Shown: positions 1-6,350 of the stretch, piece after piece
Numbering within the stretch: position 1 is the first letter of the stretch
How the letters are laid out: every line of letters starts with the position of its first letter
Notes under the pieces: model-generated
What the model was told of the DNA's origin: nothing
What the model saw: only the letters and a program-made list of their open reading frames with translations
The model's database searches: none
Source: an uncultured Devosia sp.
GTDB lineage: Bacteria > Pseudomonadota > Alphaproteobacteria > Rhizobiales > Devosiaceae
Direction: 5' to 3'
Length of the DNA stretch: 11,265 nucleotides
Assembly (NCBI GenBank): GCA_934553185.1
Contig: CAKTFF010000037.1
Span: 1 to 11,265, forward strand
Translations under genes and position numbers: made by a program

Positions 1-471
1 GTAGTTGGGCACATACTTGACGGCGCCGTAATACGTGAGGGTCAGCAACGACCCGCCCGGCTTCATCAGGGCTTCTGCGCGCTTGGCGACGGCGGTGAAG
101 GAATAAACCGAGATGTTCATGGTCAGCGCGAAATTGTCGGCCGAGGTATCGATATAGCGGCCTTCGAGCTCGTCCTTGTTGGAGAAGCCGATGGCGTGAA
201 CCACGAAATCGAGTTCGCCCCACTTGTCCTTGATCTGGCGGAAGGTCTCGTCCATGGCGGCGTCGTCGGTTACGTCGCATTCAACAAGGAAATCGGAGCC
301 GACTTCGGCGGCCAATGGCTCGACGCGGCGCTTGAGGGCTTCACCCTGGTAGGAGAAGCACATTTCAGCGCCCTGGGCGTGGAGCGCCTTGGCAATGCCC
401 CAGGCGATGGAGCGGTTGTTGGCCAAGCCCATGATCAGGCCGCGCTTGCCTGCCATCAATCCGGTGGTCAT
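1..471 (-). CDS. fabI: Enoyl-[acyl-carrier-protein] reductase (NADH) FabI, 5' part
   Basis: FabI performs the last reduction of each fatty acid elongation cycle, converting trans-2-enoyl-ACP to acyl-ACP with NAD(P)H in the cytoplasm. The first 157 residues are visible and the gene runs off the left edge. The N-terminal short-chain-dehydrogenase nucleotide-binding segment reads GLIMGLANNRSIAWG (residues 11-25), the FabI-type variant of the Rossmann glycine motif. The segment LTYYGAVKYVPNY (145-157) carries the FabI active-site pair: Tyr147 corresponds to E. coli Tyr146, and Tyr157, the very last codon in the window, to catalytic Tyr156. The catalytic Lys lies outside. The ATG start has a good ribosome site (AAGGGA, 8 nt upstream). 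The gene is divergent from the flavoprotein gene at 572 across about 100 bp. The family is certain; which FabI paralogue this is cannot be told from the fragment. Confidence 0.95.
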   Translation of the reverse strand, partial: MTTGLMAGKRGLIMGLANNRSIAWGIAKALHAQGAEMCFSYQGEALKRRVEPLAAEVGSDFLVECDVTDDAAMDETFRQIKDKWGELDFVVHAIGFSNKDELEGRYIDTSADNFALTMNISVYSFTAVAKRAEALMKPGGSLLTLTYYGAVKYVPNY

Positions 472-571
472 TGTTGTATCCCTTGCTGGCAACCTTTTGC
501 CGCTTGTGGCACACCGCGACCCGTCCGGGCAAGTTCGCGTGCCCCCAATGCTGAGGGAAAGTGGGTCATCC

Positions 572-1987
572 ATGTCCATGTCACGCACCGAAATCGTCAC
601 GCAGCTGTCGAGCCTGTTGGGGCCGGAGGCGACCATCGGGGACAGCGAGCGCATGGGGAGCTACCTCAACGAGCCGCGCCGGCGCTTTCACCAGCCGGCG
701 GCAGCCGTGGTCGTGCCGCCAAGCGTTCAAGCCGTGCAGGCGCTGATGCGCTGGGCCAACGACACGGGCACCGGCATCATTCCGCAGGGCGGCAATACCG
801 GCCTTGTGGGTGGGCAGGTTCCCCTGCGGGGCGACGAAGTGGTGGTCAGTCTCGCCAAGCTCGATCGTATCCGCAACGTCGACGCAACTGGCGGCACGAT
901 GACGGCGGAAGCCGGGGTGATCCTGAGCAAGGCGCACGATGCCGCCGAAGCGGCTGGCGCGATCCTGCCGTTGTGGCTGGCGTCACAGGGTTCGGCCCGC
1001 ATCGGCGGCGTGCTGTCCACTAATGCGGGGGGCGTCAATGTGCTGGCCTATGGTAATGCACGCGACCTCACCATGGGCATCGAGGCGGTGTTGGCGGATG
1101 GGCGGCTCTACCAGGGGCTCAATGCGCTCAAGAAAGACAATACCGGCTATGACCTCAAGAACCTGCTCGTTGGGGCCGAGGGCACGCTGGGGCTGATCAC
1201 GGCGGCAACGCTCAAGATCTTTCCCCAGCCGGAAGACTATGAAACAGCGATCGTCAGCCTGCGCGACCTCGATGCGGCGCTGACGCTGTTTCAGTATCTG
1301 CGAGCCCGGGCGCGCCGCCGGCTCAGCGCCTATGAAATCGTGCCGCTTCGAGGTCTTGAACTGCAGTTGCTGCACGGCATGCTGGACCGTGACCCGACGC
1401 CAGGCCCCTCCCCCTGGTATGCGCTGATCGAGGTGTCGCGCCTCACCAAGGGCGCGTCGGGGACGCTGCAAGCCGCCATCGAAGGAGCGTTCAGCGATGG
1501 GCTGATCGAGGATGCCGTGTTCGCCGAATCATTGGCCGACCGGACGCGCATGTGGGCTTTTCGCGAGCAGATGAGCGACGTGCAGTCCAAGGAAGGCGCT
1601 TCGATCAAGCATGACGTGTCGGTGCCCATCGACATGGTGCCGCGACTGATCACCGAGGGCATTGCGGCGGCCGAACGGATCGTGCCAGGCATTCGCCCGG
1701 TTCCGTTCGGCCATATGGGCGATGGCAATATCCACTTCAATTTTAGCCAACCCGAAGGGGTGGACGGCAAGGCCTTCATGGCTGCGTGCGAAGAACGGGT
1801 GCATGACGCCATCTATGAGATCGTGCTGCGCCTGGGCGGGTCCGTGTCGGCCGAGCATGGCATTGGGCAGCTCAAGGTGGACCTCCTGCGGCAGGTCAAG
1901 GACCCGGTAGCGCTCGAGTTGATGCGGTCCATCAAGCAGGCTCTCGACCCCAAGGGGATCCTCAATCCCGGCAAGGTGATCGGGTAA
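572..1987 (+). CDS. FAD-binding oxidoreductase, D-2-hydroxyglutarate / D-lactate dehydrogenase type
   Basis: This 471-aa flavoprotein belongs to the VAO/GlcD family and probably oxidises a D-2-hydroxy acid (D-2-hydroxyglutarate, D-lactate or similar) to the 2-oxo acid. The PCMH-type FAD domain includes PQGGNTGLVGG (residues 71-81) for the FAD pyrophosphate. The C-terminal FAD-oxidase domain contains GHMGDGNIHFNF (380-391) and SAEHGIG (426-432). His381, His388 and Glu428 match the metal ligands of D-2-hydroxyglutarate dehydrogenases, and His429 matches the catalytic His. The protein ends DPKGILNPGKVIG, the usual C-terminus of the family. I chose ATG 572 because the homologous part begins there, with GAGGGA 13 nt upstream; ATG 578 and ATG 548 are alternatives, and an open frame from 389 is only an upstream extension over fabI. 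Family very sure; substrate unproven, with D-2-hydroxyglutarate the best guess. Confidence 0.9.
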   Translation: MSMSRTEIVTQLSSLLGPEATIGDSERMGSYLNEPRRRFHQPAAAVVVPPSVQAVQALMRWANDTGTGIIPQGGNTGLVGGQVPLRGDEVVVSLAKLDRIRNVDATGGTMTAEAGVILSKAHDAAEAAGAILPLWLASQGSARIGGVLSTNAGGVNVLAYGNARDLTMGIEAVLADGRLYQGLNALKKDNTGYDLKNLLVGAEGTLGLITAATLKIFPQPEDYETAIVSLRDLDAALTLFQYLRARARRRLSAYEIVPLRGLELQLLHGMLDRDPTPGPSPWYALIEVSRLTKGASGTLQAAIEGAFSDGLIEDAVFAESLADRTRMWAFREQMSDVQSKEGASIKHDVSVPIDMVPRLITEGIAAAERIVPGIRPVPFGHMGDGNIHFNFSQPEGVDGKAFMAACEERVHDAIYEIVLRLGGSVSAEHGIGQLKVDLLRQVKDPVALELMRSIKQALDPKGILNPGKVIG

Positions 1988-2065
1988 AAGCAAAGTCCCT
2001 TCCGGTGGGCCAGCACATGGATGTGCCCTCTTGTGGGTTTTGCCGGAGCGACCCATGTGTTGCCC

Positions 2066-2623
2066 ATGCTGCTCAACATTGCTTTTCTTGACGACGCCAC
2101 TCGCCCGCCCCTCCAGAAACTGGAAGGCCTCACCCCACGCCAGCGCGCGCCGGGCGAACATCTGCGCATGATCCATGATCACCTGCGCGACAACATGGTG
2201 ACGCTCGGCAAGCTGATCGAGCGGGCGTCAGCAGGCGCGGTGAGCCAGGCAGAGATCGCCAGCGAAACCGACAGCATGGCAATGGTCAGCAACTATCGCC
2301 GGTTCGGGAACCTGTGCGGGCAGCACTGCGGAATCGTAGATACCCATCACACGATCGAGGACCAGCACCTGTTTCCAGCGCTGGCGCTGCAAGGGCCGGG
2401 TTTCAAGGCCATTGCCGAGCGGCTGGGGGCAGAGCATGTGGTGGTGCATCAGTTGCTGGAAGCGCTGGTGGATGCGCTCAATGCGTTGGCGGCCGAGCCG
2501 ACTGCTGCGCGCTTCGAGGCTGCGCGCGAGATCTACCATGCGCTGGAGCGCGTGCTGCTCAGCCATCTTGGCGGGGAAGAAGAGGCGATGGGCGATGCGC
2601 TGGGGTATTTTGGGCTGATGTAG
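2066..2623 (+). CDS. Hemerythrin domain-containing protein
   Basis: This predicted cytoplasmic 185-aa helical protein has the His/Glu pattern of hemerythrin-like domains, which bind a di-iron (or other metal) centre and serve in oxygen, NO or iron sensing or in metal homeostasis. Visible ligand candidates are His32/His37/His39 in EHLRMIHDH, His94/His95/Glu98/His101 in HHTIEDQH, His124 and His128 in EHVVVH, and His167 with Glu171-173 in HLGGEEE. The length suits a single-domain protein. The ATG at 2066 is preferred because the 15 codons before it, from an ATG at 2021, look non-conserved and lie in a small inverted repeat; neither start has a strong ribosome site. It follows the flavoprotein on the same strand after 78 bp, so co-transcription is possible. 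Its partner and signal are unknown. Confidence 0.85.
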   Translation: MLLNIAFLDDATRPPLQKLEGLTPRQRAPGEHLRMIHDHLRDNMVTLGKLIERASAGAVSQAEIASETDSMAMVSNYRRFGNLCGQHCGIVDTHHTIEDQHLFPALALQGPGFKAIAERLGAEHVVVHQLLEALVDALNALAAEPTAARFEAAREIYHALERVLLSHLGGEEEAMGDALGYFGLM

Positions 2624-2633
2624 GGGTTTTCGT

Positions 2634-2762
2634 GCCACGCCTCGTGGTTCGAGGCTCGCGAAGAACGCGCACCTCACCATGAGGGCTGCTGGAACATCGA
2701 GCGCGTAGTAGCCGTCATGGTGAGGCGGGAGCGCAGCGACCCTCGAACCACGACGGCGTGGC
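2634..2762. repeat. Long imperfect palindrome (intergenic repeat)
   Basis: Arms at 2634-2687 and 2710-2762 are reverse complements over most of their 53-54 nt, with a 22-nt loop. The outer parts match as GCCACGCC, one inserted base, then TCGTGGTTCGAGG. The inner parts match as CCTCACCATGA plus GGCT with one mismatch, and about 10 nt between them have diverged. Sequences of this kind (TGGTTCGAGG joined to CCTCACCATGAGG) recur between genes in many Hyphomicrobiales genomes, which I state from general familiarity. It lies in the convergent gap between the hemerythrin and SRAP genes and could fold into a long RNA hairpin from either strand. Confidence 0.8.
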
Positions 2763-2792
2763 CGGGTATGGAAATAGAAAGCGCACAAGGCA

Positions 2793-2838
2793 CCCCTCAT
2801 CCGCCCTTCGGGCACCTTCTCCCACAAGGGGAGAAGGG
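2793..2838. repeat. Second palindromic intergenic repeat, possible two-way terminator
   Basis: This element contains two adjacent hairpins. The first is GCCC-TTC-GGGC (2803-2813). The second is CCTTCTCCC at 2815-2823 pairing with GGGAGAAGG at 2829-2837. The pattern CCCCTCATCCGCCC...CACCTTCTCCC...GGGAGAAGG is a familiar, abundant intergenic element of Rhizobiales genomes. It sits just past the SRAP stop codon and downstream of the hemerythrin gene, so it could end transcription from both sides, although no long T tract follows on either strand. Confidence 0.7.
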
Positions 2839-2856
2839 GAACCCGACTGCCTGACC

Positions 2857-3582
2857 CTAGAACAGACTCATCTGGCCGGTCGCGGCTTTCTTTGGCGGTG
2901 GTTCGGGCTTGGTGAGGGTGACCGGCTCGATCAGGCCGGGATCGTCGTCGCGGGCGGAGTTGACCCTGGTGGAGACGGGGTGGAACTTGAGCACGCCGTC
3001 GGGCAGTGGCAGCGCTAGCTGCCTTGCGTCACGAGCCCTCACATTGGGTGTATCGAGCCAATGGTCGATGGCCTCGCCTTCAAGGATGGCCGGCATGCGA
3101 TCGTGGATATGGCTGAGCTGGTTGTTGGTGGGCACGGTTATGGTGGCGACGGAGTCGATCTCCTCGCCATTGGGTCCCATCCAGCTGGTATAAAGACCAG
3201 CAAGGGCCACGGGGCGGTCATCGTCCATGGTGATGTAATAGGGCTGCTTGGTCTTGTCGGGATTGGTGTGCCATTCGTAATAGCCGCTGGCCGGGATGAT
3301 GCAGCGGCCATGCTTGAGCGCATCGCGAAAGGCAGGCTTGCCTTCCATGGTTTCGGCGCGGGCATTGACGAGCAGGGGGAATTCGCGCGGGTCCTTGACC
3401 CAGCCGGGCACGAGGCCCCAGCGGGCGAAATGGGCCTGGCGCTGGCCATGGGCTTCCCAGATGGCGGCGACCGGCTGGGTGGGGGCGATGTTGAAGCGCG
3501 GCACCATGTCGATGCTCTTGAGCAGCTTGAACAGTTCCACCATCATCTCGGGCGGAAGCGTGGACGCGTAGCGGCCGCACAT
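2857..3582 (-). CDS. SOS response-associated peptidase family protein (SRAP; YedK/HMCES type)
   Basis: This 241-aa SRAP protein should form a covalent, protective DNA-protein crosslink with abasic sites in single-stranded DNA at stalled replication forks. After Met removal the protein begins with Cys2 (MCGRYAS), the crosslinking residue. The other active-site residues are present: Asn73 in LVNARAET, Glu103 in RCIIPASGYYEW, and His160 in HIHDRMPAIL, matching Cys2/Asn75/Glu105/His160 of E. coli YedK. The last five residues are QMSLF, a beta-clamp-type peptide (see findings). ATG 3582 is the start because Cys2 must be N-terminal and AAGGGA precedes it; the long open frame upstream is antisense to other genes. 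It is divergent from a Nudix gene across 43 bp. No clear LexA box is visible, so control by the SOS response is not shown. Confidence 0.95.
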   Translation of the reverse strand: MCGRYASTLPPEMMVELFKLLKSIDMVPRFNIAPTQPVAAIWEAHGQRQAHFARWGLVPGWVKDPREFPLLVNARAETMEGKPAFRDALKHGRCIIPASGYYEWHTNPDKTKQPYYITMDDDRPVALAGLYTSWMGPNGEEIDSVATITVPTNNQLSHIHDRMPAILEGEAIDHWLDTPNVRARDARQLALPLPDGVLKFHPVSTRVNSARDDDPGLIEPVTLTKPEPPPKKAATGQMSLF

Positions 3583-3595
3583 GATCGTTTTCCCT

Positions 3596-3611
3596 TGTTG
3601 AGTGATCAACA
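3596..3611. promoter_or_regulatory. Perfect inverted repeat between the SRAP and Nudix genes (candidate operator)
   Basis: TGTTGA-GTGA-TCAACA is a perfect inverted repeat with 6-bp arms and a 4-bp spacer. It lies in the middle of the 43-bp divergent gap, about 14 bp from each start codon. Position and symmetry would suit a dimeric repressor acting on both genes, but it could also be a small 5'UTR hairpin or chance. It does not match the alphaproteobacterial LexA box (GTTC-N7-GTTC). Confidence 0.35.
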
Positions 3612-3625
3612 GGTAATGTCTGGCG

Positions 3626-4051
3626 GTGCGAATCGCAAATGAGGCGACCTTGTCCGAGCTCGTTCCCAATGCTGCCAGTGTCGCCATCGTGCGCGCGGGC
3701 AAGGTGCTGCTGATCAAGCGGGCCTTTGCGCCATACCAGCATTTGTGGACGCTGCCGGGCGGGCGCCTCGAGCCGGGCGAAACCATCGAGCAATGCGCCA
3801 TTCGTGAGGTGAGCGAAGAGCTGGGCCTCGTTGTCCGCAACCCGCAGCTAGTGATGGTGCAAAGCCTCGGCCAGGATGGAAAGTATCTGCTGGCGGTGTT
3901 TGCCACGCGGGACTTTTCCGGCACGATCCGTCCGTCAAATGAAATCGCCGACCACCAATGGCTGGCGCCGTCGGCGCTTCTGGCGCTGCGCACCACCAGC
4001 CGGCTCGATGACGTGCTTGCGAGGGCCTTCGCAGTTTTAGGCGAAAGCTGA
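3626..4051 (+). CDS. Nudix hydrolase
   Basis: This 141-aa protein is a single-domain cytoplasmic Nudix pyrophosphohydrolase that cleaves a nucleoside diphosphate linked to another group, using Mg2+. The complete Nudix box (GX5EX7REUXEEXGU) is at residues 46-68, from GRLEPGE to REVSEELGL, and the preceding LWTLPGG is typical. The substrate cannot be read from the sequence; oxidised nucleotides, ADP-ribose or NADH are all possible. The start is uncertain: GTG 3626 gives the longest protein but has only a weak AGG 12 nt away, whereas TTG 3650 follows TGAGG at 5 nt spacing and would remove eight residues without touching the fold. The gene is divergent from the SRAP gene and is followed 32 bp later by the TIGR02301 gene, so those two may be co-transcribed. 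Confidence 0.9.
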   Translation: MRIANEATLSELVPNAASVAIVRAGKVLLIKRAFAPYQHLWTLPGGRLEPGETIEQCAIREVSEELGLVVRNPQLVMVQSLGQDGKYLLAVFATRDFSGTIRPSNEIADHQWLAPSALLALRTTSRLDDVLARAFAVLGES

Positions 4052-4083
4052 TAAGGCTTCGCCCGCCCCATGGAGCCTTGCCA

Positions 4084-4449
4084 TTGACCCTTCGCGCTAC
4101 TTTCATCGCTCTGTTCATGGCGGCTAGTACATTGCCCAGCCTTGCCATCGACCCGCCCTACCAGCGGCAGATGGCGCGGCTGGCCGAGATCATGGGCAGC
4201 CTTTATTTCCTTCAGCCGCTTTGCCAGGCCGGAACGGAAGACTGGCGGGCGCAGATGGCCGAACTGATCAGCCTCGACGAGCCAGATGAAGATCGGCGGC
4301 AGCGGCTGGCCGGCTCGTTCAACGACGGGTACACGGCCTATTCGCGGTTTCACCGCGCCTGTACGCCGGCGGCGCGAGAGGCGCTGACACGGCTGCTGGG
4401 TGAAGCCGAGCGGACCGCGCGCGAAATCCACACGCGTTTCGCCGAGTGA
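4084..4449 (+). CDS. TIGR02301 family protein (DUF2385), exported
   Basis: This protein of about 121 aa has a cleavable signal peptide: a short charged start, the hydrophobic stretch TFIALFMAASTLPSLA, and a signal peptidase I site around SLA-ID. It is probably periplasmic. The mature part matches the TIGR02301/DUF2385 family of alphaproteobacteria: YQRQMARLAEIMGSLYFL with a following Cys (PLCQAG), W-R-x-Q-M, a FNDGYTAYSRFHRAC segment, and a final amphipathic helix. The two Cys (PLCQ and HRACT) could form a disulfide. Function is unknown for the family. No ATG precedes the signal peptide. TTG 4084 is chosen because GGAG lies 8 nt upstream; TTG 4078 is the in-frame alternative but sits only 2 nt from that ribosome site. 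Confidence 0.8.
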   Translation: MTLRATFIALFMAASTLPSLAIDPPYQRQMARLAEIMGSLYFLQPLCQAGTEDWRAQMAELISLDEPDEDRRQRLAGSFNDGYTAYSRFHRACTPAAREALTRLLGEAERTAREIHTRFAE

Positions 4450-4508
4450 CGCGACGCATGGCCGTCGCGCTTGTTCGTACGGGCTCGGTACAAATCCGTA
4501 TATTCCAT

Positions 4509-4522
4509 TAACCTTCGGGTTA
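4509..4522 (+). other. TTCG-tetraloop hairpin upstream of the 92-aa gene
   Basis: TAACC-TTCG-GGTTA would form, in RNA, a 5-bp stem capped by a UUCG tetraloop closed by a C-G pair, the unusually stable version. It lies 44 nt upstream of ATG 4567 and is not followed by a T tract, so it is not an ordinary terminator. A TATATT just before it (4499-4504) resembles a -10 box, but no good -35 is seen at the right distance. It could be a 5'UTR or transcript-end structure; the TTAACC half-site could also bind a regulator. Confidence 0.35.
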
Positions 4523-4566
4523 CATCTTGCGCGCCTGTCGCCATCTTGCGTGCTATCGGCTGCCCA

Positions 4567-4845
4567 ATGACATCCAGTAAAACCATGTTCGCCCCTTTGT
4601 CGGGGCACGGCCCGTTCGAGCTCGAACAGGGTGAGCGCCAGGTGGCGCTTGAATATCTCGCCGAGGCCTGGAACGATGCCGAAGACGACGGCGTGCAGAG
4701 CGCTGCGCTGGCGCATGCTTCCCTGTTCGCGGCCCTCGCCACCTTCGTGAAGATGCATGGCGACGACGCTACGGCGGACCTGATCGCCATGCTGCCCGAT
4801 CGGATCCGCTCGGGGGAATATAATCTTGAGCGGATCCTGCAGTAG
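4567..4845 (+). CDS. Small hypothetical protein (92 aa), function unknown
   Basis: This small acidic, mostly helical cytoplasmic protein has no signal peptide or membrane segment, and I do not recognise a named domain. The central part, GERQVALEYLAEAWNDAEDDG followed by ALAHASLFAALATFV, looks like a helix pair. The end, DLIAMLPDRIRSGEYNLERIL, looks like a further helical element. ATG 4567 is chosen over ATG 4585, seven codons in; the open frame to 4471 upstream runs through low-quality sequence. It stands alone between the TIGR02301 gene and a hairpin gap. Codon use matches the neighbours and the ORF is intact, so I believe it is a real gene, but no role can be given. Confidence 0.65.
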   Translation: MTSSKTMFAPLSGHGPFELEQGERQVALEYLAEAWNDAEDDGVQSAALAHASLFAALATFVKMHGDDATADLIAMLPDRIRSGEYNLERILQ

Positions 4846-4882
4846 AAATCTGCTTGTAGGCTGAGCCTGATGACCACTTCCC

Positions 4883-4940
4883 TAGCTGCGCTAAGGCCAG
4901 GCGGCCAAGCTGCGCTACCCTCCCCTCAAGGGGGAGGGTG
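4883..4940. terminator. Composite palindromic repeat and terminator-like hairpin in a convergent gap
   Basis: ACCCTCCCC (4917-4925) pairs with GGGGAGGGT (4931-4939) around a 5-nt loop, and GGTTTTGA follows on the plus strand. It lies between two convergent genes and can serve as a terminator for the 92-aa gene and, from the other strand, for the dihydroorotase-like gene. Just before it the 10-mer AGCTGCGCTA occurs twice (4884-4893 and 4908-4917), flanking a GGCC...GGCC core. CCCTCCCC...GGGGAGGG elements of this type are common between rhizobial genes. Confidence 0.6.
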
Positions 4941-4956
4941 GTTTTGACCTCGGACG

Positions 4957-6276
4957 TTAAAGCGCTTCACTGAAGCGCATGGGCTGGCCGATGGAGGAGG
5001 TGACCAGTTCACCTTGCCACATGACCGTGTTGCCGCGCACTACGGTGCCGACGGGCCAGCCGGTGACGGCGACACCGTCATAGGGGGTCCAGCCGGCGCG
5101 GGACCAGATCCAATCATTGGTGATGGTTCCGCGGCGCTTGAGATCGACGATCGTGAGGTCGGCGTCATAGCCGACAGCGATGCGGCCCTTGTTTGCAATG
5201 CCGAACAGGCGGTTGGGGCCGGCGCTGGTCATATCCACGAAGCGCTGGAGAGTCATGCGGCCGGCATGAACGTGATCGAGCATGATGGGGACAAGGGTCT
5301 GAACGCCCGTCATGCCGGAATGGCTCTGGGGATAGGGATGATCCTTTTCGGCACGGGTATGGGGGGCGTGGTCGGAGCCGAGAATGTCGGCGACGCCGTT
5401 GTGGACGCCGACCCAGATGCCGTCGCGATGCCGTTTGTCGCGCACGGGCGGGTTCATCTGGGCATAGGTGCCGAGGCGCTGGTAGGCGGTTTCATCCAGG
5501 GTGAGGTGGTGGGGCGTGACTTCGACGCTGGCAACGTCCTTGTGGTCGGCCAGAAAGGTCATTTCGTCGGCGGTGGAGATGTGGAGCACATGGATGCGCT
5601 TGCCGGTCTTGCGGGCGAGGTTGACGAGGCGGGTGGTGCAGTTCATGGCGACTTCGGGCGAGCGCCAGACGGGGTGACTTGAGGGGTCGCCCGGCACCTG
5701 CAGGTGCTTGCGCGCTTCAAGCATGTATTCGTCTTCGGAATGGAAGGCAGCGCGCCGGGTGATGGCGCGGAGGATGGCTTCGACGCCATCGTCGTCGGCA
5801 ACCAGCAGCGAGCCGGTTGAAGAGCCCATGAAGACCTTGATGCCGGCGCAGCCGGGCAGTTTTTCGAGGGTGGCGAGCTGGTCGACGTTTTCGTGCGTGC
5901 CGCCTATATAGAAGGCAAAGTCGCAATGCATGCGGTTGGTGCCGGCGGCGATCTTGGCGTTGAAGGTTTCGCGTGTCGTCGTCAGCGGATTGGTGTTGGG
6001 CATCTCGAAAACGCCGGTGACCCCGCCCATCACGGCGCCAAGCGAACCGGTCTGGAGGTCTTCCTTGTGGGTGAGGCCCGGCTCGCGGAAATGCACCTGG
6101 GTGTCGATGACGCCTGGGAGGATGTGGAGACCGCGGCAATCCACAATGTCGGCGGCATTGTCGCCGAACTCGCCCAGAGCAGCGATGCGGCCTTGGCGGA
6201 CGGCGATGTCGAGGAGACCCATGCCGTCGTGATTGACCACAGTGGCGTTCTTGAAAATGGTGTCGTACTGCGCCAT
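4957..6276 (-). CDS. Dihydroorotase-like cyclic amidohydrolase
   Basis: This 439-aa protein belongs to the class I dihydroorotase/allantoinase/hydantoinase group of metal-dependent amidohydrolases; the nominal reaction is N-carbamoyl-L-aspartate to dihydroorotate in pyrimidine synthesis. The whole fold is present: an N-terminal beta-sandwich strand, HFREPGLTHKED (62-73), FEMPNTNPLT (90-99), GIKVFMGSSTG (145-155), FHSEDE with His179, HVLHIST with His232, and GSDHAPH with Asp302. The usual His-x-His metal motif reads Gln60-Val-His62, so one ligand is changed; Lys147 is a candidate carbamylated bridging Lys. No pyrB neighbour is present. ATG 6276 has GAGGA at 8 nt spacing. From general familiarity this is a Rhizobiales-type second dihydroorotase-like protein, so its true substrate is open. 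Confidence 0.88.
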   Translation of the reverse strand: MAQYDTIFKNATVVNHDGMGLLDIAVRQGRIAALGEFGDNAADIVDCRGLHILPGVIDTQVHFREPGLTHKEDLQTGSLGAVMGGVTGVFEMPNTNPLTTTRETFNAKIAAGTNRMHCDFAFYIGGTHENVDQLATLEKLPGCAGIKVFMGSSTGSLLVADDDGVEAILRAITRRAAFHSEDEYMLEARKHLQVPGDPSSHPVWRSPEVAMNCTTRLVNLARKTGKRIHVLHISTADEMTFLADHKDVASVEVTPHHLTLDETAYQRLGTYAQMNPPVRDKRHRDGIWVGVHNGVADILGSDHAPHTRAEKDHPYPQSHSGMTGVQTLVPIMLDHVHAGRMTLQRFVDMTSAGPNRLFGIANKGRIAVGYDADLTIVDLKRRGTITNDWIWSRAGWTPYDGVAVTGWPVGTVVRGNTVMWQGELVTSSIGQPMRFSEAL

Positions 6277-6350
6277 GTCTGCGGTCCTCGTCCCGATTGG
6301 TTTGTTGTTGCACGACATAGGTGACGGGCGCTCCCGGAGGCAAGCAAGAC

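Noticed and set aside
389..571. N-terminal extension of the flavoprotein
   Set aside because: It overlaps fabI on the other strand and reads as non-homologous sequence; the family N-terminus begins near 572.
196..1023. Plus-strand 275-residue frame over fabI and the flavoprotein gene
   Set aside because: Low-complexity Arg/Gly-rich translation, antisense to fabI and out of frame with the clear flavoprotein; a high-GC shadow frame.
3596..3611. LexA (SOS) box before the SRAP gene
   Set aside because: The repeat TGTTGA-N4-TCAACA does not fit GTTC-N7-GTTC or CTGT-N8-ACAG, so SOS control is not claimed.
3583..4758. Open reading frame continuing upstream of the SRAP start on the minus strand, giving a 633-residue product
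   Set aside because: It is antisense to the Nudix, TIGR02301 and 92-aa genes, has no domain, and SRAP proteins need Cys at position 2, which fixes the start at 3582.
6277..6318. Fourteen-residue N-terminal extension of the dihydroorotase-like protein
   Set aside because: The ATG at 6276 has a strong GAGGA ribosome site and begins directly at the family N-terminus.
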